From NCBI GenBank assembly GCA_019116445.1, contig DXBP01000006.1, positions 1 through 64,000 on the forward strand: a stretch of 64,000 nt of DNA. Direction: 5' to 3'. The position numbers and the translations under genes are program-made. The notes under the pieces are model-generated. The model did no database searches, was not told the origin of the DNA, and was given only the letters and a program-made list of their open reading frames with translations. This DNA is from Candidatus Gemmiger excrementigallinarum (GTDB lineage: Bacteria; Bacillota; Clostridia; Oscillospirales; Ruminococcaceae). Below are positions 61,617 through 64,000 of this stretch, one piece after another. Position 1 is the stretch's first letter, and each line of letters opens with the position of its first letter.

Positions 61617-61665
61617 CACAGCAAACCGGGCCGCAGGAGGTTCCTGCGGCCCGGTTTGCGCTGTG
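61617..61665. terminator. Long hairpin between convergent genes
   Basis: CACAGC-AAACCGGGCCGCAGGA, 3-nt loop, then TCCTGCGGCCCGGTTT-gc-GCTGTG: about 22 bp of stem between the two-component operon and the DUF1540 gene. No clear T run, but it is probably the transcription end for both. Confidence 0.65.
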
Positions 61666-61678
61666 TTCGCTTTGTTGC

Positions 61679-61837
61679 TCAGCGCTGACGGTAGCTCTGG
61701 CAATAATGCGGGTTGTCGACGCCCTGCACGGCGCTGTCGGCCTGCTCGGTGATCTTGATCGCATCCAGGTTGCAGGTGCAGCCGTTCTGGTTGTACGCGC
61801 AGGAGCAGACATCACAGGTAACATTGGTGTTTTCCAT
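61679..61837 (-). CDS. DUF1540 small cysteine-rich protein
   Basis: A 52-residue ORF with AAGGAGGTG upstream begins MENTNVTCDVCSCAYNQNGC and continues with TCNLDAIKI...NPHYCQSY. The Cys pattern (C-x2-C-x-C, C-x-C, late C) is that of DUF1540, a short zinc- or metal-binding family often linked to sporulation or stress in Firmicutes. Function unknown. It is divergent from the Cys-rich membrane peptide gene. Confidence 0.85.
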   Translation of the reverse strand: MENTNVTCDVCSCAYNQNGCTCNLDAIKITEQADSAVQGVDNPHYCQSYRQR

Positions 61838-61867
61838 TTTTGCTCACCTCCTTATCCGCTAGTATGG

Positions 61868-61881
61868 ACCACCTTGGTGGT
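61868..61881. repeat. 14-bp palindrome in the divergent promoter region
   Basis: ACCACCTTGGTGGT, a perfect inverted repeat between the two divergent Cys-rich small genes, near a CATACT hexamer that could be the DUF1540 -10. Possible operator. Confidence 0.45.
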
Positions 61882-61897
61882 TTTTATGCGCTCCGCC

Positions 61898-61927
61898 TTG
61901 CACTGGCCCGCGCCCCTGTGGTATACT
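61898..61927 (+). promoter_or_regulatory. Promoter of the Cys-rich membrane peptide gene
   Basis: TTGCAC (61898-61903), 18-nt spacer, TATACT (61922-61927). Confidence 0.72.
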
Positions 61928-61967
61928 GCCTGTATGGGACGCAGAACGTCCCGCGGAGGTACCCCTT

Positions 61968-62135
61968 ATGAATCTGGCTAGCATTGTGGTTCTGGTCGTG
62001 ATTTTTGTGCTGCTGGCACTGGCGATTCTCTTTATCAGCCAAAACGGCGGCTGGCAGGGCGGCTGTGGTGGAAACTGCGCCAGCTGCCACAACAAATGCG
62101 CCACGCCCAAATCCAAAGACGAACCCAAATCCTGA
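61968..62135 (+). CDS. Small Cys-rich single-pass membrane protein (FeoB-associated type)
   Basis: A 55-residue ORF with GCGGAGGT upstream: one helix (ASIVVLVVIFVLLALAILFI) then GGCGGNCASCHNKC and a Lys/Pro tail. This design matches the FeoB-associated Cys-rich membrane peptides, which may bind iron. No feo genes are in the window, so the link to iron is from family resemblance only. Confidence 0.75.
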   Translation: MNLASIVVLVVIFVLLALAILFISQNGGWQGGCGGNCASCHNKCATPKSKDEPKS

Positions 62136-62140
62136 CCGTT

Positions 62141-62169
62141 GCCCTCCCCTGACGGGGAGGGCTTTTTTA
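62141..62169 (+). terminator. Terminator after the Cys-rich membrane peptide
   Basis: Stem GCCCTCCCC / GGGGAGGGC, TGAC loop, TTTTTT. Confidence 0.9.
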
Positions 62170-62178
62170 TGCCTTGTC

Positions 62179-62207
62179 TTGCACAATTGCTCAAAAAAGG
62201 GTATACT
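62179..62207 (+). promoter_or_regulatory. ppk2-type gene promoter
   Basis: TTGCAC (62179-62184), 17-nt spacer, TATACT (62202-62207). Confidence 0.82.
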
Positions 62208-62244
62208 GATTTTATATATATCTTAAAGCCGGGGAGGGTCTTTC

Positions 62245-63117
62245 ATGAAAGCTGACCGATATCGTTTTGACGGCACGCACCCGTGTGATCTGCGTGCGTT
62301 GCCCTGCGACGGAAAGCGCGACGATCTGAACAAAGAGGAGATCATCGCCAAGACCGCCCGCAATCTGCAGGAAATGGCAGCCCTGCAGGATGCCCTGTAT
62401 GCCGACGGCCGGGAAGGGCTGATTTTTGTGCTGCAAGCCCTGGATGCCGCCGGCAAGGACAGCACCGTCAAACACGTGATGGGCGGGCTGAACCCCCAGG
62501 GCGTACAGGTGACCAGCTTCAAGCAGCCCAACAGCGAGGAGCTCAGCCACGATTATCTGTGGCGCATCCACAAGGCGCTGCCCCCCCGCGGGTTCATTGC
62601 CATCTTCAACCGGAGCTACTATGAGGATGTACTGGTGGTTCAGGTCCACGACCTGCAAAAGACTTACAAGATGCCGCCCCGCACCCTGGAGGACGGCAAG
62701 AAATCCTTCTTCAAAAAGCGATACCGCCAGATCCGCCACTACGAAGAGTATTTGTATGACAACGGCTACCGCGTCATCAAGATTTTCCTGCACGTATCCA
62801 AGGACGAGCAGCGCAAACGGTTTCTGGAGCGGATCGACAACCCGGCCAAAAACTGGAAGTTCTCCCTCAGCGATGTGAAAGAGCGCGCCCATTTTGATGA
62901 ATACATGGATGTGTTCGAGGACGTGATCAACGCCACCGCTACCAAGGAAAGCCCCTGGTATGCCATTCCGGCTGACCAGAAGTGGTACACGCGGTATCTG
63001 GTGAGTGAAATCGTGGTGGATGCGCTGCGCCGGTGCTGCCACGACTATCCCGAACTGCACGCCGACGCCAAGGCGGAACTGAAAGACTGCCGTGTCCGGC
63101 TGGAAGCGGAGGAATAA
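62245..63117 (+). CDS. Polyphosphate kinase 2 family protein
   Basis: PPK2 enzymes move phosphate between polyphosphate and nucleotides. The 290-residue, single-domain protein has Walker A VLQALDAAGKDSTVKHVMGG, the segment GVQVTSFKQPNSEELSHDYL with the lid-side RIHKALPPRG, and Walker B region GFIAIFNRSYYEDVLVVQVH. One-domain PPK2 proteins often phosphorylate ADP, GDP or AMP using polyphosphate; the class is not determined here. GGGGAGGG lies upstream. It is followed within 4 nt by a glycosyltransferase gene. Confidence 0.93.
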   Translation: MKADRYRFDGTHPCDLRALPCDGKRDDLNKEEIIAKTARNLQEMAALQDALYADGREGLIFVLQALDAAGKDSTVKHVMGGLNPQGVQVTSFKQPNSEELSHDYLWRIHKALPPRGFIAIFNRSYYEDVLVVQVHDLQKTYKMPPRTLEDGKKSFFKKRYRQIRHYEEYLYDNGYRVIKIFLHVSKDEQRKRFLERIDNPAKNWKFSLSDVKERAHFDEYMDVFEDVINATATKESPWYAIPADQKWYTRYLVSEIVVDALRRCCHDYPELHADAKAELKDCRVRLEAEE

Positions 63118-63121
63118 CAAC

Positions 63122-64000
63122 ATGGCTCCTATTCGTGTACTGCAGGTCATGCCCGCCATGGATGCCGGCGGTATGGAAACCTTCGTGATGAATGTCTACC
63201 GTACCATCGACCGTGAACAGGTTCAGTTTGATTTTTTGTACCACTATAACAAAGCCTGCTTTTTTGATGACGAGATCCAGGCGCTGGGCGGGCAGATTTA
63301 CAAGCTGACCGTCCGGCAGGACAACAACCTGCCCCGGTATCTGCGGGAACTGCGGGAGCTGTTCGCCCAACATCCCGAGTGGCGCATCCTGCACGGGCAT
63401 TACAGCGGATTCGGTATGTTTTACAACACGGTGGCCCGGCGGGCCGGTATTCCGGTCCGGGTCGGGCACAGCCACAACACCGCCTATGAGCGCAACCTGG
63501 TGGGCACCCTGGACCGGCTGATGAGCCTGCGATTTTCCGCCGGGCTGACCGATCGGTTTGCCTGCAGCCAGCAGGCCGGGGAAATGCTGTTCGGCAAAGA
63601 TCCCTTTACCGTGTTGCCTAATGGCATCGACACAGCATTGTTTGCCGCCCGGGACCCCCAGCGCCGCGCTTTGCTGCGGGGGGATCTGGGCGTGGCCGAC
63701 AATGAGATTCTGTTCGGCCATGTAGGCCGCTTTTCTGCCCAGAAAAACCACGCCGGTCTGCTGCGCATCTTTGCGGCGGTCCGTCAGCGTCTGCCCAAAG
63801 CACGCCTGGTCCTGCTGGGGGGCGGCCCTGCTGCTTACATAGAACAAATGCAGGCCCTGGCCCGGGAATTGCACCTGGGTGACAGCGTGATTTTCGCCGG
63901 TGTGCGCAGCAACATCCAGGGCTTTTACGATGCCATGGATGCTTTCCTGCTGCCCAGCCTGTTCGAGGGCCTGCCCGTGGTGCTGGTGGAAGCCCAGACA
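63122..64000 (+). CDS. GT4-type glycosyltransferase (cut by window edge)
   Basis: At least 293 residues are present, starting MAPIRVLQVMPAMDAGGMET, the N-terminal GT-B glycine motif, with VRVGHSHNTAYERNLVG, VLPNGIDTALFAA, EILFGHVGRFSAQKNHAGLL and, near the edge, LPSLFEGLPVVLVEAQ, the donor-nucleotide E-x7-E motif of GT4 enzymes. It probably transfers a sugar from a nucleotide donor to a surface glycan precursor. GGAGG at the end of the PPK2 gene serves as ribosome site. The 3' end is outside the window. Confidence 0.92.
   Translation, partial: MAPIRVLQVMPAMDAGGMETFVMNVYRTIDREQVQFDFLYHYNKACFFDDEIQALGGQIYKLTVRQDNNLPRYLRELRELFAQHPEWRILHGHYSGFGMFYNTVARRAGIPVRVGHSHNTAYERNLVGTLDRLMSLRFSAGLTDRFACSQQAGEMLFGKDPFTVLPNGIDTALFAARDPQRRALLRGDLGVADNEILFGHVGRFSAQKNHAGLLRIFAAVRQRLPKARLVLLGGGPAAYIEQMQALARELHLGDSVIFAGVRSNIQGFYDAMDAFLLPSLFEGLPVVLVEAQT

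Overview
The window looks like a chromosomal segment from a G+C-rich, Gram-positive-type Firmicute, most likely an Oscillospiraceae/Ruminococcaceae gut anaerobe of the Faecalibacterium-Gemmiger-Subdoligranulum kind. This is inferred from the gene set (S10 ribosomal operon, YerC, ZapA, MreB, RqcH, DUF1540, DegV, Firmicute-style lipoproteins), strong AGGAGG ribosome sites and sigma-A promoters with 17-nt spacers. No species assignment was tested. I saw no rRNA, tRNA, CRISPR array, insertion sequence or prophage.

Layout. 1-4872 (minus): the S10 operon rpsJ-rplC-rplD-rplW-rplB-rpsS-rplV-rpsC-rplP (cut by the left edge), with its promoter and a leader of about 340 nt. 4945-13384 (minus): a lipoprotein, then rqcH, a NIF3 protein, trmK, a DUF1858 protein and two large membrane proteins. 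13481-14446: a zinc-ribbon protein and a sigma factor. 14567-16068 (plus): a yybP-ykoY (manganese) riboswitch candidate in front of an orphan Na+-decarboxylase beta subunit (OadB type) and a tiny OadG-like protein. 16129-18892: DegV, RmuC and a DUF3592-like protein. 19033-20499: yerC-galM. 20542-23971: glgB, and mgtE with an attenuator-like leader. 24153-28452: hypothetical protein, PTS EIIA, TetR regulator, HD hydrolase, NSS transporter. 28571-33486: threonine aldolase-type lyase, the metQNI methionine ABC operon with a Met/Cys leader-peptide attenuator, and a divergent Rrf2 regulator. 33581-38667: SGNH hydrolase, ECF S component, MocR regulator, SPFH and NfeD proteins. 38886-43211: a GH13 glycosidase and glycogen phosphorylase, which with glgB form a glycogen/alpha-glucan set. 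43480-48153: zapA, U32 peptidase, dut, maf, mreB. 48230-55900: a nonulosonic (legionaminic/sialic-type) acid cluster ending in a CMP-sugar synthetase, followed by a split ThrE exporter. 57164-61597: DUF4830, GDPD, a two-component system and a coiled membrane protein. 61679-64000: DUF1540, a Cys-rich membrane peptide, PPK2 and a glycosyltransferase cut by the right edge.

The most interesting signals are regulatory RNAs. (1) The metQNI transcript starts with a 31-codon ORF containing Met-Met-Met-Cys-Met-Cys. A terminator follows, and the codons just after the Met/Cys run can form an antiterminator: a complete classical attenuator for methionine/cysteine. (2) mgtE is preceded by a 31-codon Asp/Pro-rich ORF and a terminator whose 3' arm contains the mgtE ribosome site, reminiscent in logic of MgtL control in enterobacteria. 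(3) A manganese-type riboswitch precedes an orphan OadB/OadG pair. (4) A perfect 28-bp palindrome fills the glgB promoter from -35 to -10. Several genes too short for ordinary gene calling are also annotated: the OadG-like subunit, DUF1540, the Cys-rich membrane peptide and the leader ORFs.
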